From Myxococcales bacterium (GTDB lineage: Bacteria > Myxococcota_A > Bradymonadia > UBA7976 > UBA1532): a DNA stretch of 64,000 nucleotides. This document shows, in pieces, positions 26,489-34,626 of this stretch (the stretch's first letter is position 1; each line of letters opens with the position of its first letter). Location: contig JACKDN010000024.1 in assembly GCA_020633465.1 (NCBI GenBank), positions 3,501 to 67,500 of the forward strand, in the 5' to 3' direction. The translations under genes were made by a program, and so were the position numbers. The notes below the pieces were generated by a model, which saw only the letters and a program-made list of their open reading frames with translations, had not been told where the DNA came from and searched no databases.

Positions 26489-28587
26489 TGCGCCTGGACG
26501 TTCAGCACGTAGTCGCCGGTCTGATCGCCGAAGCCATCGACCACGATGTAGTAGGGCACCCGCGCCCGCGCCGCCCACGAGATGCGCGAGGCCCGCCCGA
26601 TGCCGGCCCCGTCGTCGTTGCAGTGCGTCTCGCGCTCGCACCACGCGCCCATGTACAGCACGGTGTCGTAGCTCGAGCCCTCGGTGTCGACGGTGACGTC
26701 CATGTCCTCGTCCAGCACCAGGATGTAGATCGCCTCGTTCGCGCTGCTGCGCGTGGTACAGCCCGCCGTGCTCGGGTTGATCTGGTTCGGCCCGCCGCCG
26801 GTGCGCCCCTCGATGCGCCCCAGCATCTCGATGGGCAGCGCGCCGGCGCACACGCGCGGGGGCGGCGGCACGCAGTAGCCGCGCACGCAGGTGTCACCCA
26901 CCTCGCACAGGCCCATGCAGGGGTCGCCGGGCTCGACGGGCGGGTCCGGCGGATCCTGCGGACCACCCGCGGGCTCGAAGCGCAGCTGGAACTCGCCCTC
27001 GTCCCCCCGGAAGCCGTCCACCACCACGAAGTACCGCTGCCCCGCCCGCGCCTGGAAGCGCAGCAGGCTCTGGAAGTCGGGATCGGCCCCGTCGTCGTCG
27101 CAGGCGATCTCGCTGGCCGCCTCGGCGCACGCCGTCCGCACGCTGAGGATGGGATCGAAGTCGTTGTTCAGCGTCTCGATCTCGATCTCGGTGTCGGCGT
27201 CGAGCTGGAACGTGAACACCTGCTCCGGCCCACTCGCGTTGGCCTGGCACGAGGGCGCGCCGCTGTTGCCGAACGCGCTGCTGTCGCCGTCGATCACCCC
27301 GAACGCGGCCAGCTCGGTCGCCCGATCGCAGGCGAGCTGCCCACCCGGCCCCGGCCCGGGATCCTCGACGCAGGCGCCCGCCTGGCAGATCTCACCGATG
27401 CGGCAGTCCAGATCGTCCACGCACCCGCCCACGGGCTCGGGCACGCACCGCCCCGCCTGACACACCTCGTCGAAATCACACTCGAAGTCGCGCTCGCACT
27501 CGGGCGGCGGCGGCAGGTCGTCGGCCGACCGGAAGTTCAGCACGAAGCCGCCCCCGCCCAGGAACGCCGAGTCGACCACGACGTAGTACCGCAGCCCCGC
27601 CCGCGCGTTGAACTCGACGATCGAGGCCAGCCCCGAGCCGCCGTCGTCGTCGCAGGCCAGCTCGCTGAACGCGTCGCCGCACGCCTGCTGGACGTACAGC
27701 ACCGTGTCGGCGTCCGAGCCCTCGGTGTCCAGGCGCACGCGCGTGGCCGTGTCGAGCTCGAACCAGAACACCTGCTCGCCGCCCAGGAAGCCGCCGCAGC
27801 TGCCCGCCACCTCGGCGGCGGCGAAGCTGTTGTCGCCCTGGAAGGCCCCGAAGTCGGGCATCTCGCGGGCCGCCGCGCACACGGCGCCCGGCTGCGGGAA
27901 GCCCGGCTGGCCCGGCTGCCCCGGCGGGGTCGGCCCGCTGCCGTCGCGCGCCACGCAGGTGCCGGCGTCGCACATGTCCGCGGGCGGGCAGTGGTAGTCC
28001 TCGCTGCAGCACAGCTGGCCGGGGAAGTCCTCGTCGACCTCGCCGTCGCAGTCCTCGTCGGTGCCGTCGCAGGTCTCGGCCTGCGGCGCGGCGGGCGGCG
28101 CGTCGCACACGAGCTCGGCGCCGTCGGCGCTGCACACCCGGGTGCCCTGCACCTGGCAGCCGTCCTGCTGAGCGGTGCAGCCGTTGCCCTTGCCCACGAA
28201 CGCCTCGTCGACCTCACCGTCGCAGTCGTCGTCCGCGTCGTTGCAGGTCTCGACGCCCGGCTCGCACGCGCCCCACGCGCCCTCGGCGCAGGCCTGCATG
28301 CCACAGCCGTCCGGGCAGGGGCGCGTCTCACCGTCGTCACAGCCCCCGATCGGCGGCAGCGGGTTCATGAAGCCCGCGTCCGCCTCGGGCGGCGGGGCCG
28401 CGTCCGGCACGTCGGGCACGCCCCCGTTGCCGCCCGCGCCGGGCGGGTCGAGCGAGAAGGCGCCCATGTCGCGGGTGGAGTCGCCGGGCAGCGCCATCGG
28501 GGTCGTCGCGCCGGTGTCCTCCTCGTCGTCGCAGCCGACGAGGGGCAGGGCCAGCGCGGCCAGGGGCAGAAGGAGTCGACGCAGCAT
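26485..28587 (-). CDS. Lipoprotein with two MopE-type repeats and three PPC-like domains
   Basis: A 700-residue lipoprotein (lipobox LVGC, Cys19). After a Pro/Gly/Asp linker come two putative metal-binding repeats (ADDDCDGEVDEA and TDEDCDGEVDED). Three related beta domains of about 120 residues follow, each with the pattern V-x-x-D-T-E/N...D-x-x-L/I-x-V/Y...C-D/N-D-D-G...R-Y/P-Y-x-V-V-D, typical of bacterial pre-peptidase C-terminal domains. Between them are short Cys knots (CERDFECDFDEVCQAGRC and similar). Probably a surface adhesion or binding protein; no enzyme motif is seen. It is the first gene of the two-gene unit with the beta-helix lipoprotein. Confidence 0.8.
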   Translation of the reverse strand: MLRRLLLPLAALALPLVGCDDEEDTGATTPMALPGDSTRDMGAFSLDPPGAGGNGGVPDVPDAAPPPEADAGFMNPLPPIGGCDDGETRPCPDGCGMQACAEGAWGACEPGVETCNDADDDCDGEVDEAFVGKGNGCTAQQDGCQVQGTRVCSADGAELVCDAPPAAPQAETCDGTDEDCDGEVDEDFPGQLCCSEDYHCPPADMCDAGTCVARDGSGPTPPGQPGQPGFPQPGAVCAAAREMPDFGAFQGDNSFAAAEVAGSCGGFLGGEQVFWFELDTATRVRLDTEGSDADTVLYVQQACGDAFSELACDDDGGSGLASIVEFNARAGLRYYVVVDSAFLGGGGFVLNFRSADDLPPPPECERDFECDFDEVCQAGRCVPEPVGGCVDDLDCRIGEICQAGACVEDPGPGPGGQLACDRATELAAFGVIDGDSSAFGNSGAPSCQANASGPEQVFTFQLDADTEIEIETLNNDFDPILSVRTACAEAASEIACDDDGADPDFQSLLRFQARAGQRYFVVVDGFRGDEGEFQLRFEPAGGPQDPPDPPVEPGDPCMGLCEVGDTCVRGYCVPPPPRVCAGALPIEMLGRIEGRTGGGPNQINPSTAGCTTRSSANEAIYILVLDEDMDVTVDTEGSSYDTVLYMGAWCERETHCNDDGAGIGRASRISWAARARVPYYIVVDGFGDQTGDYVLNVQAQ

Positions 28588-28699
28588 GCACGGCCTCCGG
28601 GTCGGGCGCAGGGTGGCGCGGAGAAAAGCACCGAAAGCTAGCGAAGGCGCGGGGGCGGGTCAAACCCGCGGGGCCGGGCGCCGAGTCGACGGCGCGCCC

Positions 28700-29449
28700 T
28701 CAGCCGAGCGCCTCGACGGCCTCGACGAAGGCCTCGCCCAGGGGCGCCCGCAGGCGGAAGTCGGCCTGCGCGTCGAGCACGGTGGGGCTGAGCGTCACGA
28801 TGCCCAGCGTGGCGCCCGCGCGGTGCGCGTCGGCGGGGATGTCGGCGGCCGGATACACGGTCAGGCTGCTGCCCAGCACCAGGCACAGATCACAGTCGCG
28901 CGCGGCGGCGTGGGCCTTCGCCAGCTCGCCGCGCGGCAGGGGATCGCCGAAGACGACCAGGTCCGGCCGAAGGAAGCCCCCGCAGTGCTCGCAGCTCGGC
29001 AGCGCGTCGCCGCCGCGCACCTGCTCGAGCACCTCGACCAGCGGCGCCCGAGAGCCGCAGCCGAGGCATTTGGTGGCCTCGAGGTTGCCGTGCAGCTCGA
29101 TGACGCTGCCCGCCGGGCTGCCCGCCGCCTGGTGCAGGCCGTCGACGTTCTGCGTGACGATCGCGCGCACCTTGCCCCGGCGCTGCAGCGCCGTCACCGC
29201 GTGGTGCGCCGCGTTCGGCGCGGGCGCGCCCACGGCGTCGGCCACCTCGAGCAGCGCCCGCCAGAAGGCCGCGCGATCGCGGCGGTCGCCGTGGATGCGG
29301 TCGGCGCTCAACGTGAGGGGATCGATGCGCGTCCACACGCCCCCCGGGCTGCGGAAGTCGGGGATGCCCGAGTCGACGCTGATGCCCGCCCCGGTGAACA
29401 CCAGGATGCGATCGTGCGACGCGATGAGATCGCGCAGGGCCTCGCTCAT
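28700..29449 (-). CDS. NAD-dependent protein deacylase (sirtuin, Sir2 family)
   Basis: A 249-residue sirtuin of normal bacterial length. It has the Rossmann signature FTGAGISVDSGIPDFRS near residues 18-34, the TQNVDGLH motif, the catalytic His in ELHGN, two zinc Cys pairs (CLGC and CEHC), and the LGSSLTVYPA element. It removes acetyl or other acyl groups from lysine in the cytoplasm, using NAD+. Its ATG directly abuts the stop of the membrane protein upstream, making it the last gene of a three-gene operon with the SDR and the ABC-exporter-like protein. A substrate within this operon is not evident. Confidence 0.92.
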   Translation of the reverse strand: MSEALRDLIASHDRILVFTGAGISVDSGIPDFRSPGGVWTRIDPLTLSADRIHGDRRDRAAFWRALLEVADAVGAPAPNAAHHAVTALQRRGKVRAIVTQNVDGLHQAAGSPAGSVIELHGNLEATKCLGCGSRAPLVEVLEQVRGGDALPSCEHCGGFLRPDLVVFGDPLPRGELAKAHAAARDCDLCLVLGSSLTVYPAADIPADAHRAGATLGIVTLSPTVLDAQADFRLRAPLGEAFVEAVEALG

Positions 29450-31156
29450 TCAGTCCTCCCGCCGCCGCAGCGACCGCGCCCCCCACCACAGGGGCCCGTG
29501 GTGCACCAGCACGGTGACCAACACCGCCGCCGCGATCAACAGCGCCGCGGTCGCCTGACGTCCCGGCGACGGCGCGCGCCCGGCCACCGCCCAGGCGCGC
29601 AGCACGAACAGCGGCCAGCCGCACAGCGCCATCACCGCCGTCAGGTAGGCCAGCCCGGCCAGCATGAACGACACGCCGCCCGCGCCGCTGGCGATCTTCG
29701 CCGGGTTGTCCTCGTGGAAGCGGGGATCCGAGGCGCCCATGCCCACGCCCAGGCCGGTCAGCCCGTAGGTGGTCAGCACGGCCAGCACCGCCGAGGCCGC
29801 GATCAGGGGCGCCGGCACCGCGACGATCAGGTTGCTCGACACCGTGATCAGCAGGCTCAGCGCCAAGAGCGGCCAGAGGCCCCAGCGCACCTTGGCGCGC
29901 AGCAGCGTGCGCGGATCGACCGGCGCCACGCGCACCGCCCAGAACGCGCGGCCTTCCAGGCTGACCGAGGGGTACAGGAAGCGCACCGCCACCGTCGTCA
30001 CCACCAGGCCGCCCAGCGCGGCGTTCACGAAGAACAACACCGTCACGCTGACCACGCCGGTGTCGGCCAGCGTGCGGAAGTGGCGGAAGTTGAAGACGTA
30101 GACCACCACCAGGGCCGCGATCAGCAGCAGCTGGGTCCACTGGCCGGTGGTGCGGAAGAAGGTGCGGGTGTCGCGGCCGACGAAGGCCGCCACCGGCGAG
30201 CTCGGCACGCGCGGCGGGCGCCGACGCGCGAAGCGTCCCAGCAGGCGCTGCGCCAGGGGCGCGGCGTCCGCCCGGCCCTCCTGCGCCAGCCAGAAGCTGG
30301 GCAGGTACACCGCGCGGGCGAGCCACGCGCCCAGCGCCACGGCGCCGCCCGCGGCCGACGTCAGCACCGTCACGGGCAGCGCCGCGGCCGCCCAGTCGCC
30401 GCGCAGCACGGCGAACAGCGCCTCGAGGGTCCAGGCCGAGGGCGTCGTGGGCGCCCCCGCCTCGCGCAGGCTGCCGATCAGCGCCACCAGATCGCCGAAG
30501 CCGTCCGGCTGCAGGAAGCGCTCGGGCTCGGCCAGCCGGAACGCGACGTACACCACCAGGAAGCCCAGCATCGCCAGCACCAGCAGCACGTCGTGGGTGC
30601 GCCGCGCGGGCAGCCACCGCGCCAGGGCCAGCGTGATCCAGGTGCCCGCCGCCGCGCACAGCACGGTCAGCGGCAGCAGGAGCAGCGGCAGCGCCGCGTA
30701 GAAGAACCAGGGCGCGCCCAAAACCGGCCCGCAGCCGGCGACGATGGGCAGCGCGAACACCAGCATCATCCACGACGACTGCACCCAGGTGTCGACGAAG
30801 CGCGCCAGGTACAGCTGCGCCGGCGACACCGGCGCGCTCACCAGCGTCGGCAGATCGGTGGCCAGGTAGTAGGTCGTGAAGGCGGTGATGACGCTCGAGA
30901 AGACGAGCAGGCCGGTGAAGAACAGCAGGACGATGCCCAGCACGCGGCGGATGAGCAGCTCGGTCAGGAACTCGACCTCGAGGAACAGCGCGAACAGCCA
31001 GCGCGCGCCGACGAAGCCGCCCACCATGAAGCCGAGACCCAACGCGCCGAAGAAGGCCAGGCGCAGCAGCGACCGGCCGTCCCGCGCGCGTGACGCGTTC
31101 AGGCCCGCCCGCCAGCGCGGCCAGAGCAGGTGGGCGAAGCCGCGCGCCGGGGTCAC
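29450..31156 (-). CDS. Putative ABC exporter-like integral membrane protein
   Basis: A 568-residue polytopic protein with roughly twelve hydrophobic segments in two halves. The conserved string YLATDLPTLVSAPVSPAQLYLARFVD between the early membrane segments is typical of the family annotated as putative ABC exporter membrane components. No Walker motifs are present and no ATP-binding subunit lies in the operon, so transport would need a partner encoded elsewhere. The GTG at 31156 was chosen because it overlaps the SDR stop as GTGA; the open frame continuing upstream runs antisense-free through the SDR gene in the wrong frame. Substrate unknown. Confidence 0.7.
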   Translation of the reverse strand: MTPARGFAHLLWPRWRAGLNASRARDGRSLLRLAFFGALGLGFMVGGFVGARWLFALFLEVEFLTELLIRRVLGIVLLFFTGLLVFSSVITAFTTYYLATDLPTLVSAPVSPAQLYLARFVDTWVQSSWMMLVFALPIVAGCGPVLGAPWFFYAALPLLLLPLTVLCAAAGTWITLALARWLPARRTHDVLLVLAMLGFLVVYVAFRLAEPERFLQPDGFGDLVALIGSLREAGAPTTPSAWTLEALFAVLRGDWAAAALPVTVLTSAAGGAVALGAWLARAVYLPSFWLAQEGRADAAPLAQRLLGRFARRRPPRVPSSPVAAFVGRDTRTFFRTTGQWTQLLLIAALVVVYVFNFRHFRTLADTGVVSVTVLFFVNAALGGLVVTTVAVRFLYPSVSLEGRAFWAVRVAPVDPRTLLRAKVRWGLWPLLALSLLITVSSNLIVAVPAPLIAASAVLAVLTTYGLTGLGVGMGASDPRFHEDNPAKIASGAGGVSFMLAGLAYLTAVMALCGWPLFVLRAWAVAGRAPSPGRQATAALLIAAAVLVTVLVHHGPLWWGARSLRRRED

Positions 31157-31914
31157 GTCGCCGTGTAGCCGCCGTCGATGGTGAACACCTGGCCGGTGAC
31201 GTAGGTGGACTCGTCGGACGCCAGGTACACCGCCAGCCCGCTGATCTCGTCCGGCGTCGCGTAGCGCCCGAGCGCCGCGCGGTCGGTGTACCCCTTGACC
31301 AGATCGTCGCTGCCCACCAGCACCGAGGCGAAGCGGGTGTCGACCAGGCCCGGCGCGATGGCGTTCACGCGGATGCCCGCGCGGCCCAGCTCGACGGCCA
31401 ACGTCTGGGTCATCGAGATGACCGCCGCCTTGGTCATGCCGTACACACCCTGCAGCGGCGCGGCGCGGCGACCCTGGATGCTCGCGACGTTCACGATCGA
31501 GCCGGCGCGCCCGGCCGCCAGCAGCCGCTCGACCACCCGGCGCGTCGTCTCGAAGTAGCCGCGCACGTTGACCTCGAAGGTCTTGTCCCACATCGACGGC
31601 GGCGTGTTCAGCAGCGGCCCGAAGTAGGGGTTGGTCGCCGCGTTGTTCACCAGCACGTCGGGCGCGCCGACGTGATCGGCGATCCACTCGACGGCCGCCG
31701 CGATCTGCTCCGGCTCGCCGCAGTGGCAGGCCCGGGTGAAGACGCGCTCCGGGTGATCGCCGGCGACCGCCTCCCGGGCCGCCGCCAGCTTCTCCTCGCG
31801 GCGCGACGAGATCACGACCCGCGCCCCCTCGGCCACGCAGCGGGCCGCGATCGCCTGCCCGATGCCGGCGCTGCCGCCCGTGACCCACACCACCTTGCCG
31901 TCCAGCCGATCCAT
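31153..31914 (-). CDS. Short-chain dehydrogenase/reductase
   Basis: A 253-residue classical SDR. The cofactor motif TGGSAGIG is near residue 12, NNAATN near 90, the catalytic Ser in NVASIQG near 144, and YGMTK near 157-161. The SSRR segment after beta-2 favours NADP(H). It closes with the usual SDESTYVTGQVFTIDGG strand. It resembles FabG-like and dehydrogenase/reductase SDR family member 4-type enzymes, but the substrate cannot be told. It is the first gene of the operon with the exporter-like protein and the sirtuin, and is divergent from the CcmH-like gene, with 126 bases between them. Confidence 0.9.
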   Translation of the reverse strand: MDRLDGKVVWVTGGSAGIGQAIAARCVAEGARVVISSRREEKLAAAREAVAGDHPERVFTRACHCGEPEQIAAAVEWIADHVGAPDVLVNNAATNPYFGPLLNTPPSMWDKTFEVNVRGYFETTRRVVERLLAAGRAGSIVNVASIQGRRAAPLQGVYGMTKAAVISMTQTLAVELGRAGIRVNAIAPGLVDTRFASVLVGSDDLVKGYTDRAALGRYATPDEISGLAVYLASDESTYVTGQVFTIDGGYTAT

Positions 31915-31986
31915 CGCATCCTCCGCGCGTCGCGGGCCATCCTACACGCGCCCCGCCCCCCGGGCGACGCCGCCGTGCGCCCGGCG

Positions 31987-32015
31987 TTGCCGCCGCGGGT
32001 CGGCTGGGCTAGGTT
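31987..32015 (+). promoter_or_regulatory. Sigma-70-like promoter of the CcmH/CycH-like unit
   Basis: TTGCCG (31987-31992), a 17-base spacer and TAGGTT (32010-32015). Predicted start near 32022, leaving a leader of about 19 bases that holds the GGAGG site before the GTG at 32041. Confidence 0.45.
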
Positions 32016-32040
32016 GTCGCCGCGAAACCGGAGGTTCGAC

Positions 32041-32574
32041 GTGCGCCACATCGCCGCCGCGCTGCTCTGGGGCGCCCTGTTGGGGGGCCCCACCGTCACC
32101 TGGGCCCAGGCGCCCGCGGCCCCGCCCGCCGCGCCGGCCGATAAGGCCGGCGGCTCCAACCTCGACGAGGTCGCCCACCGCGTCGCCAAGCTGACCGACG
32201 AGCTGAAGAGCCCCTTCTGCCCAGGCAAGACGCTGCAGACCTGCACCAGCTACCAGGCCTTCGAGCTGCGCCGCGAGATCAAGCAGATGGTCGAGGCGGG
32301 CAAGAGCGACGACGAGATCCTCACCACGCTGCAGGCGCGGTTCGACCACGACGACTTCACCATCGCGAACCCGGTGCAGCCCTGGTACACGGCGCTGGTC
32401 CCCTTCCTGCCCTTCCTCGTCGGCGGCCTCCTGGTCATCTGGGTCTTCCGGCGCTGGACCCGCCGCCGCCGCGGCGAGGACGATCCCGCGCCCGCGCCGG
32501 CCCCGGCCATCGCCGGCGAGGACGCCGAGCGCCTCGCCCGCCTGCGCGCGCAGGTGGCCCGGGAAGAAGAGTGA
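32041..32574 (+). CDS. CcmH-like cytochrome c biogenesis protein
   Basis: A 177-residue protein with an N-terminal signal, a periplasmic helical domain and one C-terminal membrane helix (about 118-140) followed by a charged tail. The domain TDELKSPFCPGKTLQTC then S-x-Q-A-x-E-L-R-x-E-I and a GKSDDEIL segment fits the CcmH/NrfF family, which reduces apocytochrome c for haem attachment. The usual LRCxxCQ pair is replaced by Cys60 and Cys68 (C-x7-C), seen as a variant. The GTG start follows GGAGG; the frame extends upstream but is antisense to the SDR gene. The following lipoprotein carries a CycH-like domain, which supports the assignment. Confidence 0.75.
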   Translation: MRHIAAALLWGALLGGPTVTWAQAPAAPPAAPADKAGGSNLDEVAHRVAKLTDELKSPFCPGKTLQTCTSYQAFELRREIKQMVEAGKSDDEILTTLQARFDHDDFTIANPVQPWYTALVPFLPFLVGGLLVIWVFRRWTRRRRGEDDPAPAPAPAIAGEDAERLARLRAQVAREEE

Positions 32575-32618
32575 GCGCCCTCGGCGTTCTCCGCCCCCCA
32601 CCGACGACGAGGTTTTCC

Positions 32619-33253
32619 ATGCGCATCGTGATCGTCGCCGCCCTGGCCCTGGTGGGCCTGGCGGCGTGCAAGAAGGACGAAGCCGGCAGCGGCGGCGCCA
32701 TCGCCGTCGCCAAGAAGGAGCCGTCGCCCGCGCCGACGCGCGCCGTGCCGGTGACCGGCGTGAAGGGCGCCGCCCCCGGCAGCCAGCCCGCCAGCCAGCC
32801 CGCTGGCGCGATGCCGGCCGGCCACCCCCGGTGCCGGGCGCCGCGCCTGCCGCCCGCCGCCGCGGCGCCGGCGGCCCCGCCGCCCCCGCGGGCGCCGGCG
32901 GGGTGGTCAAGGGCACGATCACCCTCGCCGACGCCGTGAAGGGCGACATCAAGCCGGGCTCGGTGCTGTTCATCATCGTGCGCAAGGACGCCGGTGAGGG
33001 GCAGCGCGGCATGTTGATCGCGGCGAAGCGCGTCGACGTGCAGGGCCCCGACCAGTTCCCCCTCACCTACGAGGTGTCGTCGGCCGACGTGATGATGCAG
33101 GGCACGGCCCTCGAGGGCGCCGTGCGCATCGAGGCGCGCGTCGACCAGGACGGGGACGCCCTGTCCAAGACGCCCGGCGACGTCACCGGCGACGGCCCGG
33201 CCACCACGGTGGGCGGCGCGGCCGCGGACTTCACGCTGGACACGCGCATCTGA
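32619..33253 (+). pseudogene. CycH/CcmI-like lipoprotein with a single-base loss
   Basis: The start encodes a lipoprotein signal (lipobox LAAC, Cys17) and a Pro/Ala linker. The frame fails near 32825-32830, where ccaccccc appears one C short; in the next frame the sequence continues naturally as PPVPGAAPAA and then a domain of about 110 residues (GTITLADAVKGDIKPGSVLFIIVRK and following). This matches the C-terminal Ig-like domain of CycH/CcmI apocytochrome c chaperones. The reconstructed protein is about 211 residues and lacks the TPR part of full CcmI. Placed 44 bases after the CcmH-like gene. Consensus error and real frameshift cannot be separated here. Confidence 0.65.
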
Positions 33254-33396
33254 TCGTGCAGCGCCCCGGCGCGTAACGCTGTGCGCGCGCCGCTGACACC
33301 TCTCCTAAACACTGTCATCGAGGCTGCGGGCTTCGCGCGTTGGCGCGGGCCTTGCCTTGGAGCACGGGTGGCCACCGACCTCGAAAGGAGGCCACC

Positions 33397-33945
33397 ATGC
33401 GCACCTCGACGTTGTTGTCGATCCTCACCTGCGCAGGCGTCTTCGCTGCCGGCTGCGGCGAGCCCCTCGAGGTCGATGGCCGGACCCAGGGCCTCGAGGT
33501 CCCGGCCCCCCGCCCCTTCCACCTGCCCGATCTGACCCCCGACGACGAGGCGCCCCCGATCGTGAACGCGGTCGTGGTGCACGACGCCGAGTGGTGTCGC
33601 GAGCAGGTGATGGACACCAAGGGCGTCTGCGCGCGCTGCGACGATCTCGCCGCGAGCTGCCTGGACGCCTGCGAGATCGACCGCACCGGGCCCCGACCGC
33701 CCGTCGGCATGGCCCCCCACGACACGCTGCCCGACGACCTGTGCGTCCGGGCGCAGTCGGGCGCCTGCTACGAGGCGAAGCTGCTCTGCGCGCAGTGCAC
33801 GTCCTGCCAGACCGTCGTGCGGACGCCGGTCGAGAAGGACTGCGCCGAGCTCAGGGCCCGGTGCTTCATCGAATGCGACGGCCTGGGCCCCAACGGGTGC
33901 CGGCTGTGCGAAGCGCGCGTGGACGCCGAGTGCGGCCCGCGCTGA
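33397..33945 (+). CDS. Cysteine-rich lipoprotein, function unknown
   Basis: A 182-residue lipoprotein (lipobox AAGC, Cys20) with a very strong ribosome binding site (aaaggagg) five bases before the ATG. After a Pro-rich linker it has sixteen further Cys in 120 residues, mostly in C-x2-C or C-x3-C pairs (CARC, CLDAC, CAQCTSC, CFIEC, CRLC), implying multiple disulfides or metal sites in the envelope. I do not recognise the family. It is separated by 143 bases from the CycH-like gene and converges on mobA. Confidence 0.65.
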   Translation: MRTSTLLSILTCAGVFAAGCGEPLEVDGRTQGLEVPAPRPFHLPDLTPDDEAPPIVNAVVVHDAEWCREQVMDTKGVCARCDDLAASCLDACEIDRTGPRPPVGMAPHDTLPDDLCVRAQSGACYEAKLLCAQCTSCQTVVRTPVEKDCAELRARCFIECDGLGPNGCRLCEARVDAECGPR

Positions 33946-34054
33946 GAGGACTCCACGGGGCGCCCCCCTGACCCGGTCTCCTCCCCCGAGCCGGGTACCC
34001 GCGGCACGAGGCCTCAGAGGCCCCTCCCCCCGCCGCGGTGGGTGACCCCGTCCC

Positions 34055-34080
34055 GCTCCGTCCGCTCAACCGGACGGAGC
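34055..34080. terminator. Perfect 10-bp hairpin carrying the mobA stop codon in its loop
   Basis: gctccgtccg (34055-34064) pairs perfectly with cggacggagc (34071-34080). The six-base loop ctcaac contains the mobA stop (34066-34068, read on the minus strand). There is no T-run on either strand, so it is a candidate bidirectional terminator between convergent genes rather than a canonical one. Confidence 0.45.
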
Positions 34081-34626
34081 GGTCCCCATCTGCTGGCGAT
34101 CGGCCGGCGTGTTCAGGTTGAAGAACGCGCCGGCCCGCAGCCCCTCGACCACCTCGACCTGCAGCGCCTCGACGATGCGTCCGAAGCCGGGATCGGTCGG
34201 CAGCAGCGCCTCGATCGTCGACGCGGCGCGGGTGTGCCAGAGGCCGGCCGTCGGCTGCAGGCGCCCCTCGACGCGCGCGAGCACCGCGTCCTGCTCGCCG
34301 GTCCGCGCGCGCAGCGCGTCCAGGGTCGCGCGATCGAAGCGCGGCAGGTCGCAGGCCAGCACGCACACCCACCCGGGCGTCGCGGCGCAGAGCGCCGCGT
34401 GGACGCCCCCCGGCGCGCCCTTGCCGGGCACCCGATCCGCCACGACGGGGACGCCCAGATCGGCGTAGGGGCCCGCGGGATCGCCCACCACGAACACGGC
34501 CTCGCACACGTCGCTCAGCAGCCGCAGCAGGCGCGCGGCGATCGCCTCGCCGTCGACCTCGATCAGGCCCTTCGCGACGCCGCCCAGGCGCCGCGCCCGC
34601 CCACCCGCCAGCAGCGCGCCGGTCAA
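34066..34626 (-). CDS. mobA: Molybdenum cofactor guanylyltransferase
   Basis: A 186-residue nucleotidyltransferase that attaches GMP to molybdopterin. It shows the N-terminal GTP-binding signature LLAGGRARRLGG (usual form LAGGxxxRMGG), KGLIEVDGE, DRVPGKGAPGG and the metal-binding ACDLPR. It begins at TTG, four bases overlapping the stop of the amidotransferase gene (TTGA), which fixes the start despite the rare codon. No other molybdenum-cofactor genes are in the window. Related CTP-type transferases (MocA) are possible, but the signature order favours MobA. Confidence 0.8.
   Translation of the reverse strand: MTGALLAGGRARRLGGVAKGLIEVDGEAIAARLLRLLSDVCEAVFVVGDPAGPYADLGVPVVADRVPGKGAPGGVHAALCAATPGWVCVLACDLPRFDRATLDALRARTGEQDAVLARVEGRLQPTAGLWHTRAASTIEALLPTDPGFGRIVEALQVEVVEGLRAGAFFNLNTPADRQQMGTAPSG

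Noticed and set aside
28638..28886. Small minus-strand frame before the sirtuin 3' end
   Set aside because: It overlaps the sirtuin coding sequence in another frame and is Arg/Ala-rich with no recognisable feature.
29450..31888. An 812-codon start for the exporter-like protein
   Set aside because: The first 244 codons are the SDR gene read out of frame; the GTG at 31156 overlapping the SDR stop gives a clean membrane protein.
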